Origin: Chloroflexota bacterium
GTDB lineage: Bacteria; Chloroflexota; Anaerolineae; Aggregatilineales; Phototrophicaceae
DNA length: 64,000 nt
Assembly (NCBI GenBank): GCA_026707225.1
Contig: JAPOXG010000022.1
Span: forward strand, 1-64,000
Reading direction: 5' to 3'
The position numbers and the translations under genes are program-made. This document shows positions 17,562 through 27,791 of this stretch, piece by piece. Every line of letters begins with the position of its first letter. Position 1 is the first letter of the stretch. The notes beneath the pieces were generated by a model, which searched no databases, was not told where the DNA came from, and was given only the letters and a program-made list of their open reading frames with translations.

Positions 17562-19676
17562 ATGAACGCGACCGGTCAGAACCTGCTCGAAGTCGACCAC
17601 TTGACCATCAGCTACCGGGTCGAGGATCAATGGATCCCGGCGGTGCGGGATTTCCGTTTGCAGCTTCAGCCGAGGCAGATCGTTGGGCTGGTCGGCGAAT
17701 CCGGCTCCGGCAAATCAACCGTCGCCCTGGCTTTGATGCATTACCTGAGCAGCAACGGCAGGGTGGAAAGTGGCGGGCGGCTGCAATTCAAGGACGAAGA
17801 TCTGCTGCGCAAGTCCAATGCCGAGATGCGCCAACTCTGGGCGAAACGCATCAAGTTTGTGCCGCAAAACGCCTCCGCCGCGCTCAATCCCTCGATCAAG
17901 ATCGGGCGTCAAGTGATGGAAGCGCTCAAAGCGGCCGATGACATCGACGGCCATGAGGCCTACAAGCGCATGATGCAGATGTTTCACGATGTCAATCTTG
18001 TCGATCCTGAACGAGTCGCCGAACGTTATCCACATGAGTTGAGCGGCGGCATGCAGCAGCGCGTCACCATTGCAATGGCGCTGATCAGCAATCCCGAGCT
18101 GCTCATCATGGACGAGCCGACCACCGGACTCGACGTCACGACGGAAGCGGTCATCCTCGATCTGGTGCGCGGGCTGATCGCCGAGCGCGATACCGGCGTC
18201 GTCTATATCACGCACAACCTCGGCGTGGTCGCCCAGCTATGTGAGCGCGTCCTGGTGCTGTATGCCGGCGAAATTATGGAAGAAGCGAGCGTACTGGATC
18301 TGTTCCAGCAGCCTCGGCATCCCTATACCCTGGGTTTGGTCAGCAGCGTGCCAAGACCTGGGCAGAGCAAACGCGCCGCGCAGCTTCAATCTATCGCCGG
18401 CAATCCACCGTCGTTGACTCGGATTCCCGGCGGCTGCGTCTTCGCGGAGCGCTGTCCATTGGTTATCGATCTTTGCCGCGAGAGGAAACCGCCCTTGGAA
18501 TCGCTGGAAGATGGGCGCCTGGTTCGCTGCCACCGCTGGGAAGAGCTGAGCCAACCGCTCCCCCCAACCCCTACTAGCCATCTCTATGGTGAGCATCCGA
18601 GGCATCAGATGCCCACCATAGAGATGGTGGGTGGGGGAGCAAATGGCGAAACCCTCATGCAAGTCTCCGACCTGACCAAGCACTTCCCGGTTGAGCGCAA
18701 CCTGCGCGAGATCCTCGGGCGGATCGAACCGTCGCCGATTCGCGCCGTCGATGGCGTAGACCTGCAATTGCGCGCCGGGCAGACCCTCGGGCTCGTCGGC
18801 GAGAGCGGCAGCGGCAAGACGACGCTGGCGCGCCTCATCATTGGCTTGGAGGAGCGCAGCGGAGGATCATTGCAACTGCTGGGCTTGGATGTGCGCAACA
18901 GCGTGCGCGAACGCAGCCAAGACGTCTTGTCGAAGCTGCAAATGGTCTTTCAGAATCCGCAAAACTCATTGAACCCCTATCTGTCCGTGCGACAGGCGAT
19001 ACGGCGCCCGCTGATTAAGCTGCGCGGTTTGTCGGCGGAGGCGGCTGACGCCGAGGCGCTCGCCCTGCTAGCGCGGGTCAATCTGCGCGCCGAATATGCC
19101 GAGCGCTACCCAGACGAATTGAGCGGCGGCGAGAAGCAGCGGGTTGCGATCGCGCGCGCTTTCGCCTCCGATCCCGATCTAATCATCTGCGATGAACCGG
19201 TGTCGGCGCTGGATGTCTCGGTGCAATCGGCAGTGCTCAATCTATTGGCGGCTTTGCAAGACGATCATGGCAGCGCTTATCTCTTCATTTCGCACAATTT
19301 GTCCGTGGTGGGATACCTGGCCGATACCATCGCCGTCATGTATCTGGGGCAGCTCTTTGAAGTGGGTGAAGCGCGCGAGCTTTTTCAACCGCCCTACCAC
19401 CCTTATACCGAAGCGCTGGTTTCGGCGATACCAGTCCCCGATCCCTTGCATGCGACCGAGCGCATCCTGCTCAGCGACGACTTGCCCAGCGCGCAAAACC
19501 TGCCCAGCGGCTGCCGCTTCCACACGCGCTGCCCGCGCAAAATTGGCGAGATCTGCGAAACGGACGAGCCCCCATGGCGTCAGGGCGGCGCGGGCCACCT
19601 GATACGCTGCCATATCCCGCTGGAGGAGTTGACGGCCGCGCAGAGCGATCTCATCCCGCTGGACGAGGTGGTTTGA
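17562..19676 (+). CDS. Fused DppD-DppF dual ATPase of oligopeptide-type ABC transporter
   Basis: Two NBDs: GESGSGKSTVALAL/LSGGMQQRVTIAMALISNPELLIMDEPTTGLDV and [47 protein letters not shown], each with an oligo-HPY-like C-terminal Cys motif. Confidence 0.92.
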   Translation: MNATGQNLLEVDHLTISYRVEDQWIPAVRDFRLQLQPRQIVGLVGESGSGKSTVALALMHYLSSNGRVESGGRLQFKDEDLLRKSNAEMRQLWAKRIKFVPQNASAALNPSIKIGRQVMEALKAADDIDGHEAYKRMMQMFHDVNLVDPERVAERYPHELSGGMQQRVTIAMALISNPELLIMDEPTTGLDVTTEAVILDLVRGLIAERDTGVVYITHNLGVVAQLCERVLVLYAGEIMEEASVLDLFQQPRHPYTLGLVSSVPRPGQSKRAAQLQSIAGNPPSLTRIPGGCVFAERCPLVIDLCRERKPPLESLEDGRLVRCHRWEELSQPLPPTPTSHLYGEHPRHQMPTIEMVGGGANGETLMQVSDLTKHFPVERNLREILGRIEPSPIRAVDGVDLQLRAGQTLGLVGESGSGKTTLARLIIGLEERSGGSLQLLGLDVRNSVRERSQDVLSKLQMVFQNPQNSLNPYLSVRQAIRRPLIKLRGLSAEAADAEALALLARVNLRAEYAERYPDELSGGEKQRVAIARAFASDPDLIICDEPVSALDVSVQSAVLNLLAALQDDHGSAYLFISHNLSVVGYLADTIAVMYLGQLFEVGEARELFQPPYHPYTEALVSAIPVPDPLHATERILLSDDLPSAQNLPSGCRFHTRCPRKIGEICETDEPPWRQGGAGHLIRCHIPLEELTAAQSDLIPLDEVV
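18561..18642. repeat. Long imperfect palindrome inside the DppD-DppF fusion linker
   Basis: GCTCCCCCCAACCCCTACTAGCCATCTCTATGGTGAGCATC..CGAGGCATCA..GATGCCCACCATAGAGATGGTGGGTGGGGGAGC. Confidence 0.8.
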
Positions 19677-19680
19677 CGCC

Positions 19681-20661
19681 ATGCTGCAATTCCTGCGCCG
19701 CCGATTTCTGTTCTTCTTCTTCACTTATCTTGTCAGTTCGCTGACGATCTTTTTCCTGCTGCGCATTCTGCCTGGCGATCCGGCGCGCGTCATCGCCGGC
19801 GGGCGGGAAGCCACCGAGGCGCAAGTCGCTGAAATACGGGAAGCATTGGGCTTGAACGCGTCGCTGCCGCAACAGTACGTGACCTGGGCGGCCGATTTCA
19901 TTCGTGGCGAATGGGGCGATACAATCGCTTTTCGCGGGGCGATGAATCGCGATTTGATCATGGAGCGCAGCGTCAATTCGGCGCGGCTTGCTCTGGTCGC
20001 TCTGCTGATGTCGGCGCCGCTCGCGCTGGCGCTGGGCGTTATCGCTGGCTTGTTCGAAAATAAGCTGCCGGATATCCTCATCTCGCTGCTGACGCTCTCC
20101 GTCGTCAGCTTGCCCGAATTCGTCACCGGCTTATTCTTGATCAATATCGTGGCGCTGCGTTGGGGCCGCAGCGAGCTGGCGGCTTCGCTAGGCTGGTGGT
20201 TCCCGTCCAGCTCCGCCGTGCCGGCCAACGCTTCTTTCGCCGAGATGCTGCCGGCGCTTTGGCTGCCGGCCTTCGCAGCGACGCTGGTGATGCTCGCCTA
20301 CATCTCTCGCTTGACGCGAGCGGGCGTCATCGAAGAGCTCAAGCGCGATTATGTGCGCACAGCCGCGCTCAAAGGCATCCCCTGGCGCATGGTCATCTGG
20401 CGGCACGTTCTGCGCAACGCCCTGCTGCCGACCGTCACCGTCATCGCCCTCAGCATCAGCTGGCTGGTCAGCGGGCTGGTTGTGATCGAATATGTCTTTG
20501 GCTTCCCCGGGCTTGGCAGCCTCCTGATCGCCGCGATTGAACGGCGCGATCTGCTGCTGGTGCAAGCCATCGCCATGGTCACCGTGACCGTGATTCTCTT
20601 CGCCAACCTCTTTGCCGATGTGGCTTATGCGCTTCTCAACCCGCGCGTGGAACTGGCTTAA
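19681..20661 (+). CDS. DppB/OppB-like ABC transporter permease
   Basis: FLRRRFLFFFFTYLVSSLTIFFLLRILPGDPARVIAGG...EELKRDYVRTAALKGIPWRMVIWRHVLRNALLPTVTV...YVFGFPGLGSLLIAAIERRDLLLVQAI. Confidence 0.92.
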   Translation: MLQFLRRRFLFFFFTYLVSSLTIFFLLRILPGDPARVIAGGREATEAQVAEIREALGLNASLPQQYVTWAADFIRGEWGDTIAFRGAMNRDLIMERSVNSARLALVALLMSAPLALALGVIAGLFENKLPDILISLLTLSVVSLPEFVTGLFLINIVALRWGRSELAASLGWWFPSSSAVPANASFAEMLPALWLPAFAATLVMLAYISRLTRAGVIEELKRDYVRTAALKGIPWRMVIWRHVLRNALLPTVTVIALSISWLVSGLVVIEYVFGFPGLGSLLIAAIERRDLLLVQAIAMVTVTVILFANLFADVAYALLNPRVELA

Positions 20662-20717
20662 CGGGCGGCCAACTAGAACCTACTGAGCATCACCCTATGT
20701 CGAGAACACCACATACT

Positions 20718-20759
20718 TTCACCACAGAGGAAAGGAGGCAACACAGAGATCACAGAGGG
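20718..20759. repeat. CACAGAG-type short-period repeat
   Basis: TTCACCACAGAGGAAAGGAGGCAACACAGAGATCACAGAGGG: CACAGAG three times at irregular short spacing, intergenic. Confidence 0.5.
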
Positions 20760-20848
20760 ATATATGGCTGTTTCGTAATCGATCTTGTTGAAGATTTTTG
20801 ATGAAATGCCCGCGCGGTCATGGTTCGCCCTTCATATGTTCGTGCTTT

Positions 20849-21028
20849 GGCGGGCGACTCACAGAGTCTCCCCTACAATACGCTGGTGTGGCGCGGGCGA
20901 CCTGATAGGTCGCCCCTACATTTATGCGCGGCGGCGGGCGACCCATGGCTCGCTCCTACATTTATGCGCGGCGGGCACACGATGGGTTGCCCCTGCAATT
21001 CGCTCTTATGGCGCGGGCGACCTAATAG
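20849..21028. repeat. Array of four REP-like palindromes
   Basis: GCGGGCGACTCACAGAGTCTCCCCTACA; GCGGGCGACCTGATAGGTCGCCCCTACA; GCGGGCGACCCATGGCTCGCTCCTACA; GGGCACACGATGGGTTGCCCCTGCA; a fifth half-unit, GCGGGCGACCTAATAG, runs into the SDR stop. Confidence 0.8.
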
Positions 21029-21807
21029 CTGAGGAAGCCGCCATCGACGCGCCAGGTGGCGCCGGTGACGAAGCTGGCTTCATCGCTGGCCAGGAAAGCG
21101 ACCACATCGCCGATTTCGCTGACCTGCCCCGAGCGCCCCAGCGGCGTCTGGCGGAAGTACTTGCCGGCGCCACCGGTCTCTACCACTGTATCGGTGAAGT
21201 CGGCGCTCGATTCGGTATAGATTTCACCGGGCGCGACTAGATTGACGCGAATACGATGCGGCGCCAATTCGATCGCGGCGCCTTTGCACAAGCCGTCCAA
21301 GCCGGATTTCGCCGCGCCGTAGGGCGTCGCGTTCTCCTGCGCGGCAAATTGCGCCACCGAAGAAATGCTGATGACGCTGCCGCCCTCGCCCTGCTTTATC
21401 ATTTGAAAAGCCGCCTCCTGCGTACAGATGAAAGCGCCGGTGAGATTGACATCAATCGTAAGGCGCCAATGCTCGTCGGTTTCTTCCAGAAAGGGGCGGA
21501 CATCGGCTGAAGCGCCAGTCAACGCCGCGTTGTTCACCATTACATCGAGGCGGCCAAAAGCTTCTACTGTCCGCGCGATCATGCCCTGCACCAGCGCGCG
21601 CCGCGTGATGTCGCAGCCGACCGCCAGCGCCGGATGCCCCGCCGACCGCAGGATCGCCACCTTGTCTTGGGCGAATTGGATATCGGCTGGAAGCTGCGCC
21701 AAAGCCAAAGCCGCGCCTTCCCGCGCGCAGCTCTGCGCGATGCCCCAGCCGATGCCGGTCGCGCCGCCGGTGATGATGATGACTTTGCCTTCGAGTCTTC
21801 CGCTCAT
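21022..21807 (-). CDS. SDR-family oxidoreductase
   Basis: GKVIIITGGATGIGWGIAQ...VMVNNAA...ISSVAQFAAQENATPYGAAKSGLDGL...GATWRVDGGF. Confidence 0.92.
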   Translation of the reverse strand: MSGRLEGKVIIITGGATGIGWGIAQSCAREGAALALAQLPADIQFAQDKVAILRSAGHPALAVGCDITRRALVQGMIARTVEAFGRLDVMVNNAALTGASADVRPFLEETDEHWRLTIDVNLTGAFICTQEAAFQMIKQGEGGSVISISSVAQFAAQENATPYGAAKSGLDGLCKGAAIELAPHRIRVNLVAPGEIYTESSADFTDTVVETGGAGKYFRQTPLGRSGQVSEIGDVVAFLASDEASFVTGATWRVDGGFLSY

Positions 21808-21827
21808 GAACTCTTGTCCCGTTCTGC

Positions 21828-23042
21828 CTAAGGCTCGAGCCGCATGATCTCGTCGACATCGACTAACGGCACAGTCACATTTTCAGACATCCTTTGGACC
21901 GCTTTGCTGTCCTTGAAACCGGTGCCGGTCAAGACGCAGGCTACTTTCTCGGCGCCAGTCAACCGGCCGGCTGCCAGATCCGCTTTGACCGCGGCCCAGG
22001 TGATGGCGGCCGCCGGTTCCACGAATAGCCCCTCGCGATTGGCCAGCTCCGCCTGCGCTTGATAAGTGATTTCATCCGCGATGGTGACCGCCCAGCCCTC
22101 CGATTCCCGCAGATCATTCAAGACCAAATCGCCGTCGGGCGGCGCGGTCAATATGATGCCGGAGACTGCGCTCGTGCAATCGTCGAGCGGCACAATCGCG
22201 CGCTCCTCGCGCCAGGCTTGCGCCACAGGATCGCAGCCGGCCGGTTGAATCGCAACCATGCGCGGCAGGCGATCAATATAGCCCGCCGCGCGCCATTCGC
22301 GGAAGCCCTTCCAGATGCAGCTTAGCAAGCCGCCGCCGCCCACCGGCACGTAAACCACATCCGGCGCATCGCCTTTCAGCTGCTGGCAGATTTCGTAGGC
22401 GATGGTCTTGGCGCCTTCCATCGATTGTGGGCTGAAGCTGCGCGCGGTGATCAGCATCAGCCAGTTGTTGATTTGGCAGATCCTGGGCACGTTTTGCCAA
22501 GCCCCCGCCTCGACTTGCGGATCGTAGCCCAAGCCGCGCAGCGACATAATTTGTGGTCCGTAAGCGATGATTTGGCCGATCTTGGCGCGTGGCGCCCGCT
22601 CCAGCGTGAACAAGTAACCGTCCACACCGGCATGCGCGCCGTATGCCGAGAGCGAAGCGCCAGCATTGCCGGACGAGATCGCGACCCAGGAGGGCATGCC
22701 CAACTGCCGCATCAGGGAAATGCCGACCGAAGCGATGCGATCTTTGTATGATCCGGTCGGGTTCATGCCTTCATTCTTGAAGTAAAGCCGGGGCAAGCCG
22801 TTTTCCGTCCCCAGCCGCGCCGATCGGAGCAGTGGCGTATCGCCTTCGCCCAGGCTAACGATATGCGCCGGGTCGGTCAGGGGCAGGCGGGCGGCGAAGC
22901 GCCAGATGCCGGGCAGTTCATAATTCAACGGAATCTCGACCGAGTCGTAGAGGACGTCCAGAACGCCGCCATCGCGCGGGCAGGAGGCCGCGCCCAAATC
23001 GGCGCAGATCCGACCGCAGGTCATACATTGAAGCTGGTGCAT
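21828..23042 (-). CDS. Threonine synthase-like PLP-dependent enzyme
   Basis: CMTCG zinc-ribbon-like N-terminus; SLGEGDTPLLRSARLG...LYFKNEGMNPTGSYKDRIASVGISLM (PLP Lys); VPVGGGGLLSCIWKGF; CVLTGTGFKD. Confidence 0.85.
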   Translation of the reverse strand: MHQLQCMTCGRICADLGAASCPRDGGVLDVLYDSVEIPLNYELPGIWRFAARLPLTDPAHIVSLGEGDTPLLRSARLGTENGLPRLYFKNEGMNPTGSYKDRIASVGISLMRQLGMPSWVAISSGNAGASLSAYGAHAGVDGYLFTLERAPRAKIGQIIAYGPQIMSLRGLGYDPQVEAGAWQNVPRICQINNWLMLITARSFSPQSMEGAKTIAYEICQQLKGDAPDVVYVPVGGGGLLSCIWKGFREWRAAGYIDRLPRMVAIQPAGCDPVAQAWREERAIVPLDDCTSAVSGIILTAPPDGDLVLNDLRESEGWAVTIADEITYQAQAELANREGLFVEPAAAITWAAVKADLAAGRLTGAEKVACVLTGTGFKDSKAVQRMSENVTVPLVDVDEIMRLEP

Positions 23043-23061
23043 TGCAACTCGTCCCTTTGCC

Positions 23062-23146
23062 GGGTGGGCGAGTCACCGCCTCGCCCCTACAATTCTTCTC
23101 GTTGTTGTGCTGCTGCGGGCGACCAAATAGCGCGCCCCTACAAATT
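23062..23146. repeat. REP-like repeats
   Basis: GGGTGGGCGAGTCACCGCCTCGCCCCTACA and GCGGGCGACCAAATAGCGCGCCCCTACA. Confidence 0.65.
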
Positions 23147-24169
23147 CTGCGATCCGGGACGTGGCGCGCCGATCAACTCCAACTCCTCGGCAAAGTGACA
23201 AGACACCCATTGATCGGGGCTGATTTCCCTGAGCCGCGGTTCTTCTTCCTGGCAGCGGGCTTGGGCGTATCGGCAGCGCGGATGAAAATAGCAGCCGGCC
23301 GGCGGATCAGCCGGATTGGCGATTTCGCCCGGCAAGATGATCCGATTCTTGACCACATCGGGGTTCGGCGTCGGCGACGCCGAAAGCAGCGCCTCGGTAT
23401 AGGGATGCTTGGGGAAAAAGAAAAGCTGGTCTTTTGGCGCCACCTCCACCAGCTTGCCGACATACATCACGGCAACACGGTCCGAAATATGCTCCACCAC
23501 GCTTAAGTCATGGGCGATGAAAAGATAAGACAGCCCGAATTCGCTTTGCAAGTCGTTTAGCAGGTTGAGGATCTGCGCCTGGGTCGACACGTCGAGCGCC
23601 GACACCGGCTCGTCCGCGATGATCAAGCGCGGGTTGGTCGCCAGCGCCCGCGCCACGCCGATTCGCTGACGCTGCCCGCCGCTGAAGGCATGGGGATAAC
23701 GCCGCAGATGCTTGGCTTCCAAGCCCACGACATCCATCAAATGCGCGACGCGCTTTTCAAGCTCCTTGCCTTGCGCCAGCTTCGCCAGTTTCAGCGGTTC
23801 GCCAACGATATCGAGGATGGTCCAGCGCGGGTCAAGCGAATAGAAGGGGTCTTGAAAGATCATATTGGCGTGGCGCCGAACATCGCGCAATTCCCGCGGG
23901 CTGATATTCGCCATGTCGACGGTCGTCTCATCGTCTATCTGAAACTGAATGCTGCCCGCGGTCGGGTCGAGCGCGCGCAAGATGCAGCGCCCAACGGTGG
24001 TCTTGCCCGAACCCGATTCGCCGACCAAGCCCAGCGTTTCGCCCGCTTGAATCTCCAGGCTCACGTCGTCAACCGCTTTCACCTGCCCGACCACGCGCCG
24101 CAGAAATCCCTTTTCGACCGGGAAGTACTTCTTCAAGCCCTCCACTTTCAGCAGCGGCTGCTCGCTCAT
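23138..24169 (-). CDS. OppF/DppF-like ABC transporter ATPase
   Basis: [56 protein letters not shown]...[43 protein letters not shown]. Confidence 0.93.
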   Translation of the reverse strand: MSEQPLLKVEGLKKYFPVEKGFLRRVVGQVKAVDDVSLEIQAGETLGLVGESGSGKTTVGRCILRALDPTAGSIQFQIDDETTVDMANISPRELRDVRRHANMIFQDPFYSLDPRWTILDIVGEPLKLAKLAQGKELEKRVAHLMDVVGLEAKHLRRYPHAFSGGQRQRIGVARALATNPRLIIADEPVSALDVSTQAQILNLLNDLQSEFGLSYLFIAHDLSVVEHISDRVAVMYVGKLVEVAPKDQLFFFPKHPYTEALLSASPTPNPDVVKNRIILPGEIANPADPPAGCYFHPRCRYAQARCQEEEPRLREISPDQWVSCHFAEELELIGAPRPGSQNL

Positions 24170-25215
24170 ATTGCACTTTCCTCCCGCTGGTCATGGAGGA
24201 AACAGCGGACGAAGTGATTTTCTTCAATTTCCACCAGGGCGGGCAGCGCCACATCGCAGCAGCCGGCGATGATATCGGGGCAGCGCGAGCTGAATCCGCA
24301 GGCTCGCGGCATGCCAATGGGGATGGGCACGGTGCCGTCAATCGACTGCAGGCGCTCGGCATGCTGCCCGATCCGCGGCGTCGCCGCCAACAGCCGGCGC
24401 GTGTAGGGATGCAGCGGATTGTGGAAGATATCCCGCACCGAGCCTTGCTCGACAATTCTTCCCAGATACATAACCGCGACCTGGTCGCAGATTTCAGCGA
24501 TGATGCCCAGGTCATGCGTGATATAAAGCACCGCCATTTGGAACTGCGATTGCGTCCGCGCGATGAGGTCCAGTATCTGCGCCTGCACCGTCACATCCAG
24601 CGCGGTCGTCGGCTCATCGGCGATCAGCAGACGGGGGCGGCAAGCCAGCGCCATCGCGATCATGACCCGCTGGCGCATCCCGCCGGAGAAATGATGGGGA
24701 TACTCCTCCAAGCGCTGTACCGGATTGGGTATGCCGACCAAGTCCAGCATTTCCAGCGCGATCTGATAGGCTTCGCGTCTGTTGGCGGTGACGTGCAGCC
24801 GCACCGCTTCCATCAGCTGATTGCCGATGCTGTGGATGGGTGACAGGCTCGACATTGGCTCCTGAAAGATCATCGCGATTTCGTTGCCGCGAATGGCGCG
24901 TATCTCCGTACCGCTGGGCTCCAGCGCCGCCAGGTCAATCGCGCCGCCCTGATCCGCGCGATAGTTGATTTGGCCGTTTACGATGCGCCCCGGCTTGGGC
25001 ACCAGGCGCATCAAGGACTGGGCGGTCACCGTCTTGCCACAGCCACTTTCGCCAATTAAGCCGAAGACTTGCTGCTCTTCAATGGCGAAGCTGACGCCAT
25101 CGACCGCCTTCAGCGTGCCTTCGTCGACAGCAAATTGCACGCTCAAGTCTTGGACGTCGATAACAGGCTCGGCGGCCGTGGTTAGGTCAGTGGTCTGTTG
25201 CGGCGCGTCCAACAT
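24166..25215 (-). CDS. OppD/DppD-like ABC transporter ATPase
   Basis: [25 protein letters not shown]...[40 protein letters not shown]. 4-bp overlap with OppF-like gene. Confidence 0.93.
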   Translation of the reverse strand: MLDAPQQTTDLTTAAEPVIDVQDLSVQFAVDEGTLKAVDGVSFAIEEQQVFGLIGESGCGKTVTAQSLMRLVPKPGRIVNGQINYRADQGGAIDLAALEPSGTEIRAIRGNEIAMIFQEPMSSLSPIHSIGNQLMEAVRLHVTANRREAYQIALEMLDLVGIPNPVQRLEEYPHHFSGGMRQRVMIAMALACRPRLLIADEPTTALDVTVQAQILDLIARTQSQFQMAVLYITHDLGIIAEICDQVAVMYLGRIVEQGSVRDIFHNPLHPYTRRLLAATPRIGQHAERLQSIDGTVPIPIGMPRACGFSSRCPDIIAGCCDVALPALVEIEENHFVRCFLHDQREESAI

Positions 25216-25219
25216 AGCG

Positions 25220-27766
25220 CTAAAGCCTCACAGCAGCGGCATTCCAGGCGGCGGCGGCAATGCCCTTCAAATGGCTGACTTCGATTGGGCGGCGCTCGCC
25301 CGGCTCCAGCCAGAAGTAGCTGTCGCCACAGCTGAATTCGGCGGAGATTTCTGGGCAATCGAAGTGAACGCCGACGGCCGGGCGCTGTCCGATGTTGCTG
25401 ATCATGACGGCATCGGCGTCAATTGCTTCAATCGCAAGCTGCGTCCGCGGCAAATTGAAAAGACAGCCCTGTACTTGCGCGTAATTCAGCCAGTAAAAGA
25501 CGCGGTCCTGAACGCCGTCCTCGGTGGCAATGTCGGCAGTGATAAACAGGGGACTGCTCCAGGTTTGGTCGCTGTCAAGCGCCAATTCACCCAGCCGCTT
25601 GACCGATCCCTGAGACCCGCTGCCGCTGAAGTCTATGTTTTTGATCAGCTTTAGTTCGCTGTCGAATGCTCGGACGCGGGCGGACCAGACGCGATTCGAC
25701 AGCGCGCCGTCATCGTCCAGCAGGAAGATCGGAAACGCGGCGTCCACGCCGACGCATGACAGCCGCTTGAACCGTACGCAGACGTGCAGCGGGCGATAAG
25801 CGCCGCGCAGAATATGGTAGGCGATCTTGGGTACGCCGTGCCAGTCCACCGTCGCCCAAGAGGCGGCCGGATTATTGTCCGTCAATTTGTAGTAGCAGAC
25901 GCCGGTCGCGTGGGGCCAGCGCGTCCGCGCCAGTTCCAGCGTATGACGCATGCCGGTCGCCTGCGCCATCTGCATGCCGAGGATGAAATTCTGCAGCGAA
26001 TCAGCCGGCAGGAAGTCAGCGACATACTGCGCCATAATCGTCTGCTCGGCTTTGAGATTGAAGACCGGCATGTGATGGGTGAAGGCGCTATCGCTCGCGG
26101 GGGGCCAAGTCTCCAGTTCCTCGGCGGGGATATATCGCTCGACCGTCTCGTAATTGGGCAGCGACGCCAGCCCAAATTCGCCGATGAAAGCCGCCGAAAG
26201 CGACAAGTTGTAATCGAGCGGATGGTACTGCCAAAAGACATGGTAGCTGTGGATGCTGCCGCCCCAGGGTTCGCCGCGGTGGAAGGGACGGGCGCCGTCC
26301 AGCTCGCAGCTGGCGCGTCCCATCATATCGATGGCTTCGCCGAAGGGCTCGCCCGACTCGTTGCCGCCGCCCCACATCACCAGCGACGGGTGATTGCGCA
26401 GGCGAATCGTGTTGCAACGCACGGTCTCTTCGAGGATGTCGTAGGGCTGAATGCGGTGACTGTTCCAAGCCGTGGGCCATTCCTGCAAAACCATGATGCC
26501 GTGACGGTCAGCCAGGTCGTAGAACGCATCCGTCTCCGGCATGCCGCTGCCCCAGGCGCGCAGCAGCTGCATATGCGAATCTTTCGCCAGTTGCAGGAAG
26601 CGATCGTAGCGTTCCGGCTCAAAGCGCAGCAGGGCATCAAGCGTGCACCAATTCGCCCCCTTGACGAAAATCGGTTTCCCATTGACCACGAAGGTCCAGT
26701 TGTAATTCTCAGGAACGGGACCCTCGGGCGTCGGCTGCATCTCAATCGTGCGAACCCCGAAGGTAATGCTTGCATGATCAGGCGCGCCGCCCTCGGGCAG
26801 GAAGGACAGCTTCAGGCGATACAGGTTGGGCTCGCCATAATCGACGGGCCACCAGAGCCGGGCCTCGGGCACGGTGAATTCGAGCAGCTCGGTCTTCGCG
26901 CGCTCTGTCGCCTCCACATCGCAGGCGAAGTGATGCGTCTCGCCTTCAAAGTTCTCGGGTTCGACGCTGCCGATCAGTTGACCGCGCCATTCTTCAGCCG
27001 CGCCCTTGAGCGTGAGATGCAAGCGCAGCAAGCCGGCCTGGGCGTCCAGCGTGGCGGCGAAGGGATCCACGATCTCGACCGCGGGCGACGCCTGCAAGTA
27101 CACAGGCCGCCAGATGCCGAGCGTGGGCAGGTTGATGTAATGCCAGCCATAGATATTGTTGATGACAGCGCTATCGAGCCAGCCGACATTCATGCCGGTG
27201 AAAAAGTCGTTGGGTTCGCCCTCGCTGATGCGGCGCGGCGCCGGATCAAGCCGGACGATCAGTGTGTTGTCGCCGTCGTTCAACAGCGATGCTACATCGT
27301 AAGCAATCTCAGCGAACATGCCTTTGTGCTCGCCCAACTTATGCCCATTCAGCCAGACAGCGCAGGCATCGCAGATACCGCCGAAAATCAATCGTTCGCC
27401 GCTGCCCTCAGCCGGGCGGCGGAAACGCTTTGTCAGCCACCATGTTTTGAAGCTCTCGGCTCTGGCGATTTCGTCATTGCGGCCTACGTATGGATCGGGA
27501 ATCTTTCCCGCTTGAAGCAAGGCGGTCTGAATGCTGCCCGGTACGACGGCGGGAATGGCATCGGCCCAATCGCCGCTGAGCCGATCGCTTTCTTCGCCGC
27601 CCTCGACCATCACCCAGCCGTCATTCAGCGCGAGACGCGGCGGTCCCGCCGGGTGTTCAATGCCGCCGGCGCGCAGTTCTATTGCCTGCGCCGCGCCCGC
27701 GATGGGCGATGGTCCCGGCGCGAAGGACTCGCGGTCGACTTGGTCAAGGCTCCTGGCTTCAGTCAT
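25220..27766 (-). CDS. Glycoside hydrolase family 2, beta-mannosidase-like
   Basis: Acid/base MWGGGNESGEPF, nucleophile FIGEFGLASLPNYE, FVVNGKPIFVKGANWCTLDALL...LLRAWGSGMPETDAFYDLADRHGIMVLQEWPTAWNSH. Start ATG at 27766 with GGAGA upstream. Confidence 0.92.
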   Translation of the reverse strand: MTEARSLDQVDRESFAPGPSPIAGAAQAIELRAGGIEHPAGPPRLALNDGWVMVEGGEESDRLSGDWADAIPAVVPGSIQTALLQAGKIPDPYVGRNDEIARAESFKTWWLTKRFRRPAEGSGERLIFGGICDACAVWLNGHKLGEHKGMFAEIAYDVASLLNDGDNTLIVRLDPAPRRISEGEPNDFFTGMNVGWLDSAVINNIYGWHYINLPTLGIWRPVYLQASPAVEIVDPFAATLDAQAGLLRLHLTLKGAAEEWRGQLIGSVEPENFEGETHHFACDVEATERAKTELLEFTVPEARLWWPVDYGEPNLYRLKLSFLPEGGAPDHASITFGVRTIEMQPTPEGPVPENYNWTFVVNGKPIFVKGANWCTLDALLRFEPERYDRFLQLAKDSHMQLLRAWGSGMPETDAFYDLADRHGIMVLQEWPTAWNSHRIQPYDILEETVRCNTIRLRNHPSLVMWGGGNESGEPFGEAIDMMGRASCELDGARPFHRGEPWGGSIHSYHVFWQYHPLDYNLSLSAAFIGEFGLASLPNYETVERYIPAEELETWPPASDSAFTHHMPVFNLKAEQTIMAQYVADFLPADSLQNFILGMQMAQATGMRHTLELARTRWPHATGVCYYKLTDNNPAASWATVDWHGVPKIAYHILRGAYRPLHVCVRFKRLSCVGVDAAFPIFLLDDDGALSNRVWSARVRAFDSELKLIKNIDFSGSGSQGSVKRLGELALDSDQTWSSPLFITADIATEDGVQDRVFYWLNYAQVQGCLFNLPRTQLAIEAIDADAVMISNIGQRPAVGVHFDCPEISAEFSCGDSYFWLEPGERRPIEVSHLKGIAAAAWNAAAVRL

Positions 27767-27791
27767 AGCGATCTCCAACAGCGGACGCGCA

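Noticed and set aside
20849-21028. Possible CRISPR array (regularly spaced repeats)
   Set aside because: Units are variable palindromes with short, non-uniform, mutually similar spacers; no cas genes nearby.
20785-21240. ORFs with repeated peptide patterns (WRGRPDRSPLHLC, RRATHGSLLHLC)
   Set aside because: Translations of the REP-like palindrome array, not genuine proteins.
23138-25215. Cys-rich C-terminal motifs of the OppD/OppF-like proteins as a novel metal site
   Set aside because: This Cys pattern is general in oligopeptide-type ATPase C-terminal domains.
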